Counted from the stretch's first letter, positions 24,227-32,873 are shown. The stretch is 64,000 nucleotides of DNA from Collibacillus ludicampi (GCF_023705585.1 NZ_BOQE01000002.1:23992-87991); one strand, 5' to 3'. The notes: a model not told the origin generated them from the sequence alone. Made by a program: numbers and translations.

Positions 24227-24425
24227 AACTCAACTGTTCGTAGTTATCAAAGTATTTTTTAACCGCTGATTTCGATAGCACTTGGCCGAGAAGTTTCATA
24301 CCGTTAACAGTAACTACGCGATCAAAATACACCTGAACATAACGCTTTGTGATCGCATCGATTCTTGCCTGTACACCTTCGTACACCGTACCTTGACGGC
24401 CGCTCAGCCGATTGCCGATTTCCAT
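24201..24425 (-). CDS. Small protein of unknown function (74 aa)
   Basis: The ATG at 24425 follows GAGTG at about 8 bases. The sequence MEIGNRLSGRQGTVYEGVQA, then ITKRYVQVYFDRVVTVNGMK, looks like a small beta-barrel. A helical end YFDNYEQLSLFDHD follows. No family is assigned. Its 3' end and terminator are duplicated at 22231. Confidence 0.5.
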   Translation of the reverse strand: MEIGNRLSGRQGTVYEGVQARIDAITKRYVQVYFDRVVTVNGMKLLGQVLSKSAVKKYFDNYEQLSLFDHDQCS

Positions 24426-24441
24426 AAGTATCACTCAACCT

Positions 24442-25167
24442 TTAACTATGGAAAATCGAATTTATTGGATATTGAAGTGTTTGCCGTATATCTAATGAAG
24501 AGAAACGGGCACCCGGATTTCTCTTTTTTGTATATTCATGCACCTCGGTTTTTTTTGCCTTGTTCTTTTCTATCTCGTCTTCTTTTTCTTTAATTATGTC
24601 TTCAAGAATCATTATATGTAGATTATGATAATCTTCACGTAACTTTGTATAAACATAAACTATGAGAAAAACAATAACAAGTTTTGTGGCTAAATCAAAT
24701 GAGCTAGTTGTAAAGTTAAATACACTTTTAAAAATGTTCGAAATAAAGGTGCCTGCTTGTGTTGCATTCTTTGTTATATTACCGGTTTGACCAATTATAA
24801 TGGTAGAATATGATTGAACTAGTGTGATAACAAACGTTAAAACTGTAAATACGTATTTTAAAGTATTCCCAATGAGAGAATTGAGGGCTTTCGTACTTTC
24901 CAATGAACTCTTGCGGTATATAAGTTTAGTTTTTAATTCATCAAATGATATTGCTCTATAAGATTCTTTGTATTCTTTTATTCCTTTTTCTGAATTAAAG
25001 GAATAGATGATATACATTTTAAACTTGAAAAAATTCCAGAATAAGTATTTGAATAAGTTGAAGATAAACTTGAAAAAGTTCTTGAGTAAGTACTTGAGAA
25101 GATTGATGATAAACTTGAAAAAATTCTTGAATAAGTACTTGAGAAAGTTGATGATAAACTCGATCAA
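24442..25167 (-). CDS. Membrane protein with three 15-residue N-terminal repeats (241 aa)
   Basis: The first 45 or so residues are three near-identical 15-mers (FIINFLKYLFKNFFK, FIINLLKYLLKNFFK, FIFNLFKYLFWNFFK) encoded by 45-bp DNA repeats. They are amphipathic and very hydrophobic. Later, about 95-130 and 160-180, there are hydrophobic stretches (YVFTVLTFVITLVQSY, LVIVFLIVYVYTKL). A Glu/Lys-rich tail follows. The TTG at 25167 has AAGGAAGG upstream, and Met51 is an alternative start that leaves the repeat outside the protein. Function unknown. Confidence 0.5.
   Translation of the reverse strand: MIEFIINFLKYLFKNFFKFIINLLKYLLKNFFKFIFNLFKYLFWNFFKFKMYIIYSFNSEKGIKEYKESYRAISFDELKTKLIYRKSSLESTKALNSLIGNTLKYVFTVLTFVITLVQSYSTIIIGQTGNITKNATQAGTFISNIFKSVFNFTTSSFDLATKLVIVFLIVYVYTKLREDYHNLHIMILEDIIKEKEDEIEKNKAKKTEVHEYTKKRNPGARFSSLDIRQTLQYPINSIFHS
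25021..25155. repeat. Three tandem 45-bp repeats
   Basis: AAACTTGAAAAA begins at 25021, 25066 and 25111, with a partial unit at 25156. The exact 45-bp period keeps all frames open on both strands, so the repeat can be read as an amphipathic 15-mer either way. Confidence 0.9.
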
Positions 25168-25247
25168 GATATATCATCCTTCCTTTCTTCTTTTTATAAC
25201 AATTTTATACTTGAACAATGTTTTTTGGAAAATCTTATTTAAAAATT

Positions 25248-25271
25248 CCTCCGTCTAAATTTAGACGGAGG
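25248..25271. terminator. Perfect palindromic terminator after hupB-like gene
   Basis: CCTCCGTCTAAA pairs with TTTAGACGGAGG, flanked by T runs on both strands. Confidence 0.9.
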
Positions 25272-25287
25272 TTTTTAATTTCGTTCT

Positions 25288-25566
25288 TTATGCCTTATGT
25301 ACAAGTTCTTTCAGATTTTTCCCCGCCTTAAAAGCCGGAATCGTCGTTGCTGGAATGGTAATCTCCTCGCCTGTTGCCGGATTTCTTCCGGTTCTTTCTG
25401 CCCGTTCACGCACTTCGAAAGTACCAAAGCCGGGCAATTGTACCTTCTCGCGTTCAGCCAAGGCTTCAGTGATCACTTCGAGCATACTATTGATTGCAGT
25501 TTCCGCATCTTTTTTAGTGAGTCCTGCCTTGGTCGCTGTTTTTTCAATGAGCTCCGCTTTATTCAT
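25288..25566 (-). CDS. hup: HU-type nucleoid protein (92 aa)
   Basis: HU dimers bend and coat DNA. The start MNKAELIEKTATKAGLTKKD, core PGFGTFEVRERAERTGRNP and arm region ATGEEITIPATTIPAFKAGK are canonical, and the length is normal. The ATG at 25566 is the family start. A plasmid copy of a housekeeping protein can reduce the load of a large replicon on host HU (inference). A CGGCGTGAA motif and a terminator-like stem lie just upstream at 25618-25660. Confidence 0.96.
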   Translation of the reverse strand: MNKAELIEKTATKAGLTKKDAETAINSMLEVITEALAEREKVQLPGFGTFEVRERAERTGRNPATGEEITIPATTIPAFKAGKNLKELVHKA

Positions 25567-25790
25567 GAGACTTTCCCCCTTTGCTGTTATCATGAACAGC
25601 TTAAAACAAGACTTGCGCGGCGTGAAGAGGAAAAACAAAAAGGCACAAAAAAGTGCCTCAGTTTGCTGTTTTACTATAGATAATTGCGATGATACTTATT
25701 TTATTGATTTATCAAAAAATACTTTACGTTATCATAATATAACAGGTATAATAAAATAGGAATATTTTACATAAGGTAGGGGTGACAAAT

Positions 25791-26606
25791 ATGAAAAGAA
25801 AGGTGTTAGCATTCTTATCAACTGTGACATTGACATCTTTGTTAAGTTACACAGTACCTGCTTACGCGAGAATAGATGCTGGAGGATCTAACCCATTACC
25901 AACTATGATGAACGAAGAAATTAACTTTTTATTGGACCATGCCCAAGGAGATCCTGACAAAATCACACGGGAACAAACGATTAATGCCATTGATTTCTTA
26001 AATCAGATCAATTCAAAGCATCACCATTACGAAGTAATTCGAATTAATGCTTTTATTCCTGTAAAAACAATACCAGACCCGAGACCTTTCCATAATGACT
26101 TGTTTCATGGAGATAACAGGGGATTTGATGTAAATGCTTTATCGAGTAGAACATCTCAAGAGTTTATTGTCGATCTCAACACTCATCAAGTAAAAGTAGT
26201 AGATTATGTTGGAGAAACAATTGAATACGATAAAAATGGTAAGGTATTAAAATCTGCTAGAGCAGATACTAGCGGAATGCATTTTACGGTAGATTCAAGC
26301 AATGATGTGATACATATTCATGCGTTTGAAGATGTAGGTAATCCTTTGGGAGATTTTTTTGCTTGGAAGGCACCGCCTATTGAATATGACATCGACTTTA
26401 ATATTCTTACCAATGGTTCAGCGACTGCATATGCAGGAGATACAAAACGGTTTCCTGCATATGAGGTATACGCAAGAACAGACAATCATGAGTGGAAAGT
26501 GATGGATCGGTTCTATCCTAACTTAAACTTCTGGCCTAACCCAACTGATCAGTTATTCAAAGTATGGGGTGGAATGAATTATTTTGAGTCCGTTTTGCGT
26601 TTTTAA
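25791..26606 (+). CDS. Exported DUF3238-like protein (271 aa)
   Basis: The signal peptide is about residues 1-26 (LAFLSTVTLTSLLSYTVPAYA). The middle IRINAFIPVKTIPDPRPF, followed by FHGDNRGFDVNALSSRTSQE, resembles DUF3238 of Bacillaceae (FIP, GDNR and SR motifs); the role of that family is unknown. The C-terminal part (YPNLNFWPNPTDQLFKVWGG) is aromatic. The ATG at 25791 is chosen because AGGGGTG precedes it. Terminator stems follow at 26633. Confidence 0.6.
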   Translation: MKRKVLAFLSTVTLTSLLSYTVPAYARIDAGGSNPLPTMMNEEINFLLDHAQGDPDKITREQTINAIDFLNQINSKHHHYEVIRINAFIPVKTIPDPRPFHNDLFHGDNRGFDVNALSSRTSQEFIVDLNTHQVKVVDYVGETIEYDKNGKVLKSARADTSGMHFTVDSSNDVIHIHAFEDVGNPLGDFFAWKAPPIEYDIDFNILTNGSATAYAGDTKRFPAYEVYARTDNHEWKVMDRFYPNLNFWPNPTDQLFKVWGGMNYFESVLRF

Positions 26607-26632
26607 AGTTAATCAATAATCAAAAAGAAATA

Positions 26633-26699
26633 CAGCGTGTAGACCATTTACCTGTCGGGTACTTGTCTACACGCTGAAAGGGCACTCAAAAAGTGCCTT
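26633..26699 (+). terminator. Two stems ending the DUF3238-like gene
   Basis: CAGCGTGTAGAC (26633-26644) pairs with GTCTACACGCTG (26665-26676). Next, AAGGGCACT pairs with AGTGCCTT, followed by Ts, making an intrinsic terminator that also works against the convergent operon. Confidence 0.8.
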
Positions 26700-26706
26700 T
26701 TATTCT

Positions 26707-26916
26707 TTAGATCGACGCAGCAGAAAGCTCATCAAGTCCTTTTTGGACTTCTTTCATTGCCTCTTGCCGTTGTCTTTCCTGTGCTTTTTCAAGTATCGAG
26801 CGGCATTTCTTCGCCCATGCTCTTACTTCGACAAGTGACTTTGCTGCTTGCAACTTCTCATAGCTTTCTTTGTATTCTTCGTATTCCTGTCTTGTTAGTT
26901 TGATACGTTCTGTCAT
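26707..26916 (-). CDS. Small helical protein (69 aa), end of the long operon
   Basis: It is highly charged and helical (LTRQEYEEYKESYEKLQAAK, then EKAQERQRQEAMKEVQKG), likely a coiled coil. AAAGGA precedes the ATG. An intercistronic hairpin (26956-26972) lies upstream. No family recognised. Confidence 0.6.
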   Translation of the reverse strand: MTERIKLTRQEYEEYKESYEKLQAAKSLVEVRAWAKKCRSILEKAQERQRQEAMKEVQKGLDELSAASI

Positions 26917-26998
26917 TTTCTATCTTCCTTTCCCGGATAGGCGTATAAATCTTAGCCCCTCCGTACTAGGGGATGTATTTGGGGTTGTTAAAATTTTT

Positions 26999-27502
26999 CT
27001 ATATTCCCTTTGAAGCCCATTGCAGGTACGTTGTCTTTTCTTCGATAGACTTAAATACCCACGGTTTTTTCGGATCTTCTACAAATTGAAGATGTCGATA
27101 GTCAAAGAAAAGCAGTTGACCTTCATTTTTTGTGCGATCCTCCTTGTACAGGGCAACCCCTAGTACAGTCGCATAGGGCAGCCTTCCTTCTACACGAATC
27201 TTAACCGTATAGTCCATCCTATCGCCCCAATCAAAGAAGGGCTGATACGCGATAATTTCGATGAACTCCAAAAAGGGTTCGTGGAAGATCCGTTTTCTTT
27301 TTACAATCGCTAAATGAAGGTCTCGAACCAACTCCGGATTCGGAAACCCGTCGTATTCCTCCATCGAAATTTGCCGATTGAACGACCTTTCTTTTGGATT
27401 CCAACGGGGTTTCCTCTTTTGAAGGGGTTCTTTTTCGGATTCTACGACTTCCATGTCCATGCCCAGTTCAAAGAGACTGACCTGCTGAAATATGGCTTCC
27501 AT
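26999..27502 (-). CDS. Hypothetical protein (167 aa)
   Basis: No family recognised. The first 35 residues look disordered and charged, then a mixed alpha/beta region (EDRTKNEGQLLFFDYRHLQF). AGAGGGAG precedes the ATG at 27502, and GTG at 27514 is an alternative. It is within the recombination operon. Confidence 0.5.
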   Translation of the reverse strand: MEAIFQQVSLFELGMDMEVVESEKEPLQKRKPRWNPKERSFNRQISMEEYDGFPNPELVRDLHLAIVKRKRIFHEPFLEFIEIIAYQPFFDWGDRMDYTVKIRVEGRLPYATVLGVALYKEDRTKNEGQLLFFDYRHLQFVEDPKKPWVFKSIEEKTTYLQWASKGI

Positions 27503-27593
27503 TTTCTTTAACACTCCCTCTGCTCCCTAAGTACCTAGGGAGCGTTTTTTTCAAGAAGCTCCCTGGTACTAGGGATAGAGGTTATTTGGTTGG

Positions 27594-27962
27594 TTAGTCT
27601 TCGTTAGGCATCATGAGTGTCAGAACTGGTTCACCGCGATCGCCAGGGCCGATATGTGCTTTGAGAGTCGCAAGTGTTAGCCCACCATCCCGGTCAACGA
27701 AAAACTCAAAGAGAATTTCGTTGGTGGATTGCTTGCTTTTACGAATCGTATAACGCAACTTTTGCAACGCATCCCACATACGACCATTTTCGCTTTCTCC
27801 GTGTTCGATAGCATTCTCGTCCGGTACGATGTAGGTGTTCCAAGCGGTAGCGGTAATGGCAACCGGTATGCGGAATCCCACATCCTTTGCCAGTTCTGAA
27901 ACGTCGATGAGAACCCCATCTTGAATCGCTTGTTCGCGAGTGTATGCATAGATCAAATCCAT
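27594..27962 (-). CDS. DUF6573-like protein (122 aa)
   Basis: The start MDLIYAYTREQAIQDGVLID with VSELAKDVGFRIPVAITATAW resembles the DUF6573 family found on phages and plasmids (IxDGVLVDVS...AGFxxPVALT). The role is unknown. The C-terminal FEFFVDRDGGLTLATLKAHIGPGDRGEPVLT is also like this family. AGAGGGAGA precedes the ATG. Confidence 0.55.
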   Translation of the reverse strand: MDLIYAYTREQAIQDGVLIDVSELAKDVGFRIPVAITATAWNTYIVPDENAIEHGESENGRMWDALQKLRYTIRKSKQSTNEILFEFFVDRDGGLTLATLKAHIGPGDRGEPVLTLMMPNED

Positions 27963-28075
27963 TGTCTTCTCTCCCTCTAGTCCCCCCGCCTGCGTTCGGA
28001 GGGACTTGTTTTTTGTAAAAGTCCCCCCCAACACGCAGGAGAGGGTTAAGAGGTTATGAAGTTATGGACGACCTT

Positions 28076-28237
28076 TCAGTCTCCCGAGCACGACCGATGT
28101 CCGCAATTCGGGCAGGGGAAACATACGCCCTTTGCGTCTTTCGGATAATAGATCGGGAAACCGCACTCGTCACAAGGAATCGACTTCAACTCAATGGCAC
28201 CTGTTTGTTTGCCATTGTTGTCTTTTCTTTCGCTCAT
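28076..28237 (-). CDS. Small zinc-ribbon protein (53 aa)
   Basis: The short peptide has CDECGFPIYYPKDAKG, then CFPCPNCGHRSC, giving two Cys-x2-Cys pairs plus a late Cys typical of a zinc ribbon. The ATG at 28237 is preceded by CTAGGG-AAAAAC and by a hairpin made from the CCTAGCG / CGCTAGG motif pair (28246-28265). Confidence 0.55.
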   Translation of the reverse strand: MSERKDNNGKQTGAIELKSIPCDECGFPIYYPKDAKGVCFPCPNCGHRSCSGD

Positions 28238-28285
28238 GTTTTTCCCTAGCGCATTTCCGCTAGGTTTCCTCCTTTCAACTGGCTG

Positions 28286-28525
28286 TTATTCCGTGACTTC
28301 GATCACGTAGAACGTCTCCTTTTTGGTGTATTTTCGCTTCCAGAGAGCGATCAGTTCTTCTGGAGCCACACCTTCTTCCGTTACATCTACATCCAGTTCT
28401 TTCTTTCCATTGGCGAGAATCCGTAGCTTGGCATCCATACCGAAGATAAACTTAATCGCCTCTAACATGCGATAGCTTGGATTCTTGATGCGGATAATGA
28501 TCCTTCTTTTTGTGCCTATTTTCAT
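28286..28525 (-). CDS. Hypothetical basic protein (79 aa)
   Basis: It is Lys/Arg-rich (MKIGTKRRIIIRIKNPSYRM), with a mid acidic stretch. No family is recognised. The Shine-Dalgarno is weak, but an upstream stem (28541-28570) has a G-rich arm that may present one. Confidence 0.4.
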   Translation of the reverse strand: MKIGTKRRIIIRIKNPSYRMLEAIKFIFGMDAKLRILANGKKELDVDVTEEGVAPEELIALWKRKYTKKETFYVIEVTE

Positions 28526-28600
28526 GCTTTTTGGTTCTGCAACATAGAGAGGTTGAGGCCCCTCTATGTTACAGGGACCTTTCCCCCTCTCTATATTGCG

Positions 28601-29347
28601 TTAAAACATTTGTGTCTGTTCGAACAAAGGTGTGCCGGCCGGCCTCCAGTTCCGGATGAAACGAATCGCTTCATCCAATCGGGCGCTAGGGATATCCATA
28701 TAGGAGGAGACTTGCATGTGCCCGTTTAACGCGGTATAGAGCTTCTGGAACGTGGCGATATAGCCGTTTCGTGTCAGCCATTTGATGCGTTGAGACACCT
28801 CAGCCCGAATCACAGCTTTTTCTTTTGGGCTTAGGATTGAGGGTGCAAGCGCTCTTGTATTGTCTACGATCAATCGAAGGCGCTGGATTTCTTCTTGCTG
28901 TTGTTCCTGCTTTAGTCGAAGCTCTTTGATCTGCTGAATCGCAAGAATCAATGCGTCTTCGATGTGTTCGACAATCGGTGCGGGTTTTACCGGACTCGGT
29001 ACCGGTTCCCGCGTCATATGCGCTTTTCTCCATTCAACGATGAGATTCCGAACAAAGATCCGGAACCGGGTGGCGACTTCTGTACGAGACAACATGCAAA
29101 AGCTGTAGAGTCCGAATTCGTTTAGGATCGTGACCTCCTGGACTCCGCCGGGGGTTACCACCTTGGTAACACCTTGGCAACCTTTAAACTCCTCTATATT
29201 CCTCGTCAGAATCTTGGATACCGCTACCGTAGGGTTACTATAGCCCAATACCGTTGCGATATCCTTTGCCACGAACCAAAGTTCACCTTCTCGTTCAATC
29301 GCACGAATGGATTGCCCCTGGAACTCAAATTTTAGGGTTTGTTCCAT
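28601..29347 (-). CDS. Phage-type antirepressor with Bro-N domain (248 aa)
   Basis: The N-terminal Bro-N domain is intact: FEFQGQSIRAIEREGELWFV, then AKDIATVLGYSNPTVAVSKI, then NEFGLYSFCMLSRTEVATRF. A helical linker follows (EQQQEEIQRLRLIVDN), then a C-terminal domain with IKWLTRNGYIATFQKLYTAL. The C-terminal domain resembles ORF6C-like DNA-binding regions. Such proteins antagonise phage or plasmid repressors. It may oppose a Cro/C1 repressor such as the one at 16579. Confidence 0.85.
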   Translation of the reverse strand: MEQTLKFEFQGQSIRAIEREGELWFVAKDIATVLGYSNPTVAVSKILTRNIEEFKGCQGVTKVVTPGGVQEVTILNEFGLYSFCMLSRTEVATRFRIFVRNLIVEWRKAHMTREPVPSPVKPAPIVEHIEDALILAIQQIKELRLKQEQQQEEIQRLRLIVDNTRALAPSILSPKEKAVIRAEVSQRIKWLTRNGYIATFQKLYTALNGHMQVSSYMDIPSARLDEAIRFIRNWRPAGTPLFEQTQMF

Positions 29348-29445
29348 ATCAAAAGCCCTGTCGCTAAGGATGAGGGTCGGCTCCTGCCGCCCTAGATACT
29401 TTCCCTAGAGCGACAGGGCCTTTCCCCCCTTTCGTTTATTTCCGG

Positions 29446-30402
29446 TTATGACGCTTCTTCAAAGTCGTCATCAACATGGTTTTCAAATTCAGGTTCATCC
29501 TCTTCCTCTTGTGGTGGTTCGGCCGGCTGAGAATCCAGCGGTATCATAACCTCTAACACCTCTCCGTCTTCTTCAAGCCAGAACAAACCGGGCGGGTTCT
29601 CTTCAAACCGATTCGTTTGATACTGCATGTAACGAACAAAAGTTTTCAGATTTCCCAAACTGGTTGTTTCAGCGATGAATTTTTGTAGTACGGGATGTGA
29701 GTATCCACCAAAATCAGGATAATAGCCGATAAACCATCCCTCGTTTTTGTATCCTCTCGGCGTACATTTCCAGTCACACCATCTCATTTGATATATTGCT
29801 TTCAAACGCTTTTCCCCTTTTAACGGGAAAATGTGTTTTGCAATATATTCCTGCACAAACTTTGGTGCAGGTCTCGTCCACGCATAGGTTTTTTTTGCGT
29901 CAAGAACGTCCTGTTCGGTTGTGACCGAAACGATCGCCTTCCTCCACGCTTCCGAAACATATGGGTGATACTCGTATGAGAGATACGGATACTCTTGTTT
30001 AAAAGCATGAAAGGCGTTGATACGCTCGGTATATGGAACGTTACGTAGCCTTTCAATTAGCTTTTCTACTAAATCATCTTTTCGCGGCGGTTGATAGGAG
30101 TCGTCGTGCCCGACGTAAATCCATTCGTTCAGATAGGGATTGAACTCAAAGAATTTGCCGTCCACATCAAAATAGTAATGTGTCGGACGTTCTAGATCCC
30201 TACCATCCCAAAACCCGCGAGTCACGTACCGACCCACTAAAATGTCACCGTTCCACGTCTTGACCTTGACGATATCGCCAACCACCAGCGATTCAGGAGA
30301 CTGTTTTTCTCCTGCCTTTTTTTCGTCCTCCCATTGAATGTCTTCCAACACATCGAAGAGATCCAATTGGTTTGTGGTGGTTTGTTTTTTCTGTTTCGAC
30401 AC
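29446..30402 (-). CDS. Hypothetical protein of the recombination operon (318 aa)
   Basis: No family is recognised. The GTG at 30402 follows GGGGGAAAG. The first 40 residues are disordered (QKKQTTTNQLDLFDVLEDIQ), which resembles the QLDLF-type peptide that binds sliding clamps; the local DnaN makes this a testable idea. A beta-rich region follows (VGDIVKVKTWNGDILVGRYV), and the acidic tail (EEEDEPEFENHVDDDFEEAS) is striking. The middle is aromatic and Trp-rich. Confidence 0.5.
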   Translation of the reverse strand: MSKQKKQTTTNQLDLFDVLEDIQWEDEKKAGEKQSPESLVVGDIVKVKTWNGDILVGRYVTRGFWDGRDLERPTHYYFDVDGKFFEFNPYLNEWIYVGHDDSYQPPRKDDLVEKLIERLRNVPYTERINAFHAFKQEYPYLSYEYHPYVSEAWRKAIVSVTTEQDVLDAKKTYAWTRPAPKFVQEYIAKHIFPLKGEKRLKAIYQMRWCDWKCTPRGYKNEGWFIGYYPDFGGYSHPVLQKFIAETTSLGNLKTFVRYMQYQTNRFEENPPGLFWLEEDGEVLEVMIPLDSQPAEPPQEEEDEPEFENHVDDDFEEAS

Positions 30403-30484
30403 AATTCTTTCCCCCAATCGGACTCCCCCCGCAGAGGGAGTCCTAGTTTCGTAGAACCCCCTGCGGAGGGTATATCCCATTGGG

Positions 30485-30868
30485 TTAGAGTTTTAAAAGA
30501 TCGTTAAATGAAATCACCGTATCGGGTTTCATGTTTAAGACTTGTTTTTCCACTTCTGCCCCGAGATGAAGGTTGGTTGTACAGTTTCCGCATGTACATG
30601 TCCATGCAGGAAAGTCCGTGACAGTGACCCCGTTATACAACCGTTTTGTGATAGTTGTATTTTCCATCCGTTCCCCGCATTGATAGCAAGAAGGCGTTGG
30701 AATTTCGGGATTGTACGCCTTTACCGCATCTCTGAGCAGTTGGGATACTCTATTTTTTCCACCAAAGTACATGGCCGCTTTTAAAGCCAACACTTGATAT
30801 TCTCCTTTCGTTAACCGCGCGAAAACCGAGTAACGTTGAGGGTGTTCCGTACGACGATTGATTTTCAT
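30485..30868 (-). CDS. Ribbon-helix-helix-like plus YgiT-type zinc-finger protein (127 aa)
   Basis: The C-terminal part has CYQCGERMENTTITKRLYNG and CTCGNC, two Cys pairs typical of YgiT/MqsA-type antitoxin zinc ribbons. The N-terminus (SVFARLTKGEYQVLALKAAM, then RVSQLLRDAVKAY) looks like a ribbon-helix-helix DNA-binding fold. AGGAGG precedes the ATG at 30868. It lies 51 bp after a DUF4258 gene, which is the toxin-then-antitoxin order of MqsRA-like systems. Confidence 0.65.
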   Translation of the reverse strand: MKINRRTEHPQRYSVFARLTKGEYQVLALKAAMYFGGKNRVSQLLRDAVKAYNPEIPTPSCYQCGERMENTTITKRLYNGVTVTDFPAWTCTCGNCTTNLHLGAEVEKQVLNMKPDTVISFNDLLKL

Positions 30869-30919
30869 ACCAATCATCCTCCTTTGTTCCCTCATTGTAC
30901 CGGTTTTCGACGGTCGGCG

Positions 30920-31321
30920 TTAACTATGCTTTTTGTTTAAAAAGCAGACCTTTCTTCTGTAGTCTTGGCTCCACTTCCACGCTTGCGTGCGAGGGTCATA
31001 AGCCGTGATAACAATTAACGATAGGGCGTCCAATCGAATGACCACGTGCAAAGGACGATACGTTTTTGGAGCGGTTTTCACGTATCCGAACATCAGCATC
31101 TCTCCATTCCACACGTGGATCACGTCTCCGTGTAAGATGACCTCTAAAATATCGCTATCCGATATTGACCGTTCCCGTACCCTCAATTCAGCGTGTGCGG
31201 TATGCACCACTTGAAGAAAGGCTTGAGAAGCAATCAAGCGTTGCAATTGTTTTTGCCAGAAGGAAACGTTTCTCGTCCCTTTCAGCCACGCTTTGGCTTT
31301 ATCTTTACATTGATCACACAT
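30920..31321 (-). CDS. DUF4258-type (RelE/MqsR-like) protein (133 aa)
   Basis: The core HAELRVRERSISDSDILEVI with LHGDVIHVWNGEMLMFG and the LIVITAYDP end match DUF4258, a family that shares the RelE/MqsR ribonuclease fold. Before it is a Cys-x2-Cys start (MCDQCKDKAKAWLKG) that is unusual for the family. The ATG at 31321 follows GGGGGA that overlaps a hairpin arm. It pairs with the YgiT-finger gene. It may be a toxin, but no activity is proven. Confidence 0.68.
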   Translation of the reverse strand: MCDQCKDKAKAWLKGTRNVSFWQKQLQRLIASQAFLQVVHTAHAELRVRERSISDSDILEVILHGDVIHVWNGEMLMFGYVKTAPKTYRPLHVVIRLDALSLIVITAYDPRTQAWKWSQDYRRKVCFLNKKHS

Positions 31322-31417
31322 ATTTCTTGTCCCCCATCTCCGAAAAGAGATGGGGAACCCGGGAAGGGCCTCCATCTCTTCGATGGAGGTCTCCTCCCCC
31401 TTTCTGTGTGTTTTTTT

Positions 31418-32566
31418 TTAGTTAGGTCGAATCGGCAACACCAAATAGATGTCTTCAGACTCCACTTCATCCAGCAAAAACGGTTTCAGCTCTCCATAGA
31501 AGTACAAAACCACGTTTTCGCTTTGAAGCGGACGCAAGGCATCTAAGATGTATTTGCCGTTCGCCAGCAGTTTCACATGCCCTTTACCCTGTGAAACCGG
31601 AAGCATTTCCACCATGGAGCCGACTAGGGCACATTTGCATTCGATTTTAAGTTGCCCGTCGGTCGTTTCATCATAGAGCAGGTGAACGCTGGGTAGTTTG
31701 TTTTGATCTCCAACGATGAGTGCCCGCTCGATGGCCTCCATGAAATCTTTGCGGTTCATGGTCAGGGAACCAAGGGCTTTTGTTTTCTCTCCGGGAATGA
31801 CCCGTGTCGTGTCCGGGTACGTCCCTTCGAGCATTCGGATTGTCACTTGAATGGTGTCGGTTTTGAGTATGATGGCACTGTCATTCGCGAGAATCCTGAC
31901 CGGTTCGTCGTCCGGCAAGAGAGAGACGATCCCTACCAAATCGGAAGCTGGCGGTGTCAGCGTGATGATGTTTTCGGCATTCCCCTCGACCGCTCTCACC
32001 GATTTTTTCGCGAGACGATGAGAGTCGGTCGCCACAGCCACCAGTTTCCCGTCTCGAATGTCCATCCGTATGCTTTTCAGGATCGGACGGGAATCATCGA
32101 CCGCTGCCGCGTATCCGACTGCTTTCAGCGCTGCTTTCAGTTCGTGTACCGGAATCGTCACTTCCACTTTGGGTGTAAACCGTGACATCTGCGGCAGAGG
32201 TTCACTGATCACGTTCAACTCCAATTCCGTCTTTCCGGAACGAATGGTCAGGACTTGCCCATTTTCCGATTGTCGGGTTTCCAACATCACCTTGCCGTTT
32301 GAGAGTTTTTTGGCGATGCTCAGAAGGTGCTTGGCTGAAACCAATGTGGCCCCTTCTCTATCGACTTGGGCATCACAGCTCATGATCGAAACCGGAACCC
32401 CGGCGATAATCTCCACTTCCTGATTGGTGGTCCGGAAGGTGACCCATTCGCCTTCCGCCCGGATCTCGACCGCTTCCAAAACGACAAGGGATGTGTTTTT
32501 GGGCACCGCTTTGTTGACAAGGCTCAAAACTTCGACCAATGTGTATTTTTCAAGTGTCAATTTCAT
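31418..32566 (-). CDS. dnaN: DNA polymerase III beta subunit / sliding clamp (382 aa)
   Basis: The clamp encircles DNA and holds polymerase. It has three DnaN domains of about 125 residues: the start MKLTLEKYTLVEVLSLVNKA, a middle with VGYAAAVDDSRPILKSIRM and ATDSHRLAKKSVR, and an end LDEVESEDIYLVLPIRPN. The length is normal. A plasmid copy may provide a clamp for the replicon's own polymerase or give resistance to clamp binders. GAGGAG precedes the ATG. A hairpin at 32585 precedes the start. Confidence 0.95.
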   Translation of the reverse strand: MKLTLEKYTLVEVLSLVNKAVPKNTSLVVLEAVEIRAEGEWVTFRTTNQEVEIIAGVPVSIMSCDAQVDREGATLVSAKHLLSIAKKLSNGKVMLETRQSENGQVLTIRSGKTELELNVISEPLPQMSRFTPKVEVTIPVHELKAALKAVGYAAAVDDSRPILKSIRMDIRDGKLVAVATDSHRLAKKSVRAVEGNAENIITLTPPASDLVGIVSLLPDDEPVRILANDSAIILKTDTIQVTIRMLEGTYPDTTRVIPGEKTKALGSLTMNRKDFMEAIERALIVGDQNKLPSVHLLYDETTDGQLKIECKCALVGSMVEMLPVSQGKGHVKLLANGKYILDALRPLQSENVVLYFYGELKPFLLDEVESEDIYLVLPIRPN

Positions 32567-32649
32567 ATTTTTACGCTCCTCACCGCGCCCCCGATCCCGG
32601 AGGGGCGCAAGATTTTTGCATCCCCCCGGGTGGGGTGAGTGAGAAGGTT

Positions 32650-32826
32650 TTATAAGTAGAGATCCACTTCGCGTTCATTCAGGGTTCTTTCGATACCGTC
32701 TTGGCATATAAATTTCGCCCAACGGACGCCTTCGTACTGAACCCAGTCGGTTACGCGAAAGGCGAATTTTCCTTTCAGAACATCGAACGCTTGGATCGTA
32801 TAGACTTTTCCCATGGTGAATGCCAT
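32650..32826 (-). CDS. Hypothetical 58-residue protein
   Basis: The ORF starts MAFTMGKVYTIQAFDVLKGK and continues to NEREVDLYL. No family is known. The Shine-Dalgarno is not obvious: a large stem (32828-32873) lies right at the start, so translation may be coupled to the upstream gene. Confidence 0.4.
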   Translation of the reverse strand: MAFTMGKVYTIQAFDVLKGKFAFRVTDWVQYEGVRWAKFICQDGIERTLNEREVDLYL

Positions 32827-32827
32827 A

Positions 32828-32873
32828 CAACGGATGATTGCCGGAGGGCACCCTCCGCAACAATCATCCGTTG
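32828..32873 (-). other. Large perfect intergenic hairpin
   Basis: CAACGGATGATTG (32828-32840) pairs perfectly with CAATCATCCGTTG (32861-32873), and GGAGGG with CCCTCC inside. It abuts the start of the 58-residue gene. There is no T run, so it is more likely a processing or regulatory stem than a terminator. Confidence 0.6.

Noticed and set aside
25021..25155. CRISPR array
   Set aside because: The repeats are contiguous with no unique spacers, and no Cas gene is seen. The PD-(D/E)XK nuclease with Cys cluster at 33141 is AddB-like and not beside an array.
25007..25258. 83-codon plus-strand frame over the 45-bp repeats
   Set aside because: It has no ribosome site. The open frame is a consequence of a 45-bp repeat without stops.
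28064..28249. 61-codon plus-strand frame
   Set aside because: It is the antisense of the zinc-ribbon gene, which has clear Cys pairs and the operon's direction.
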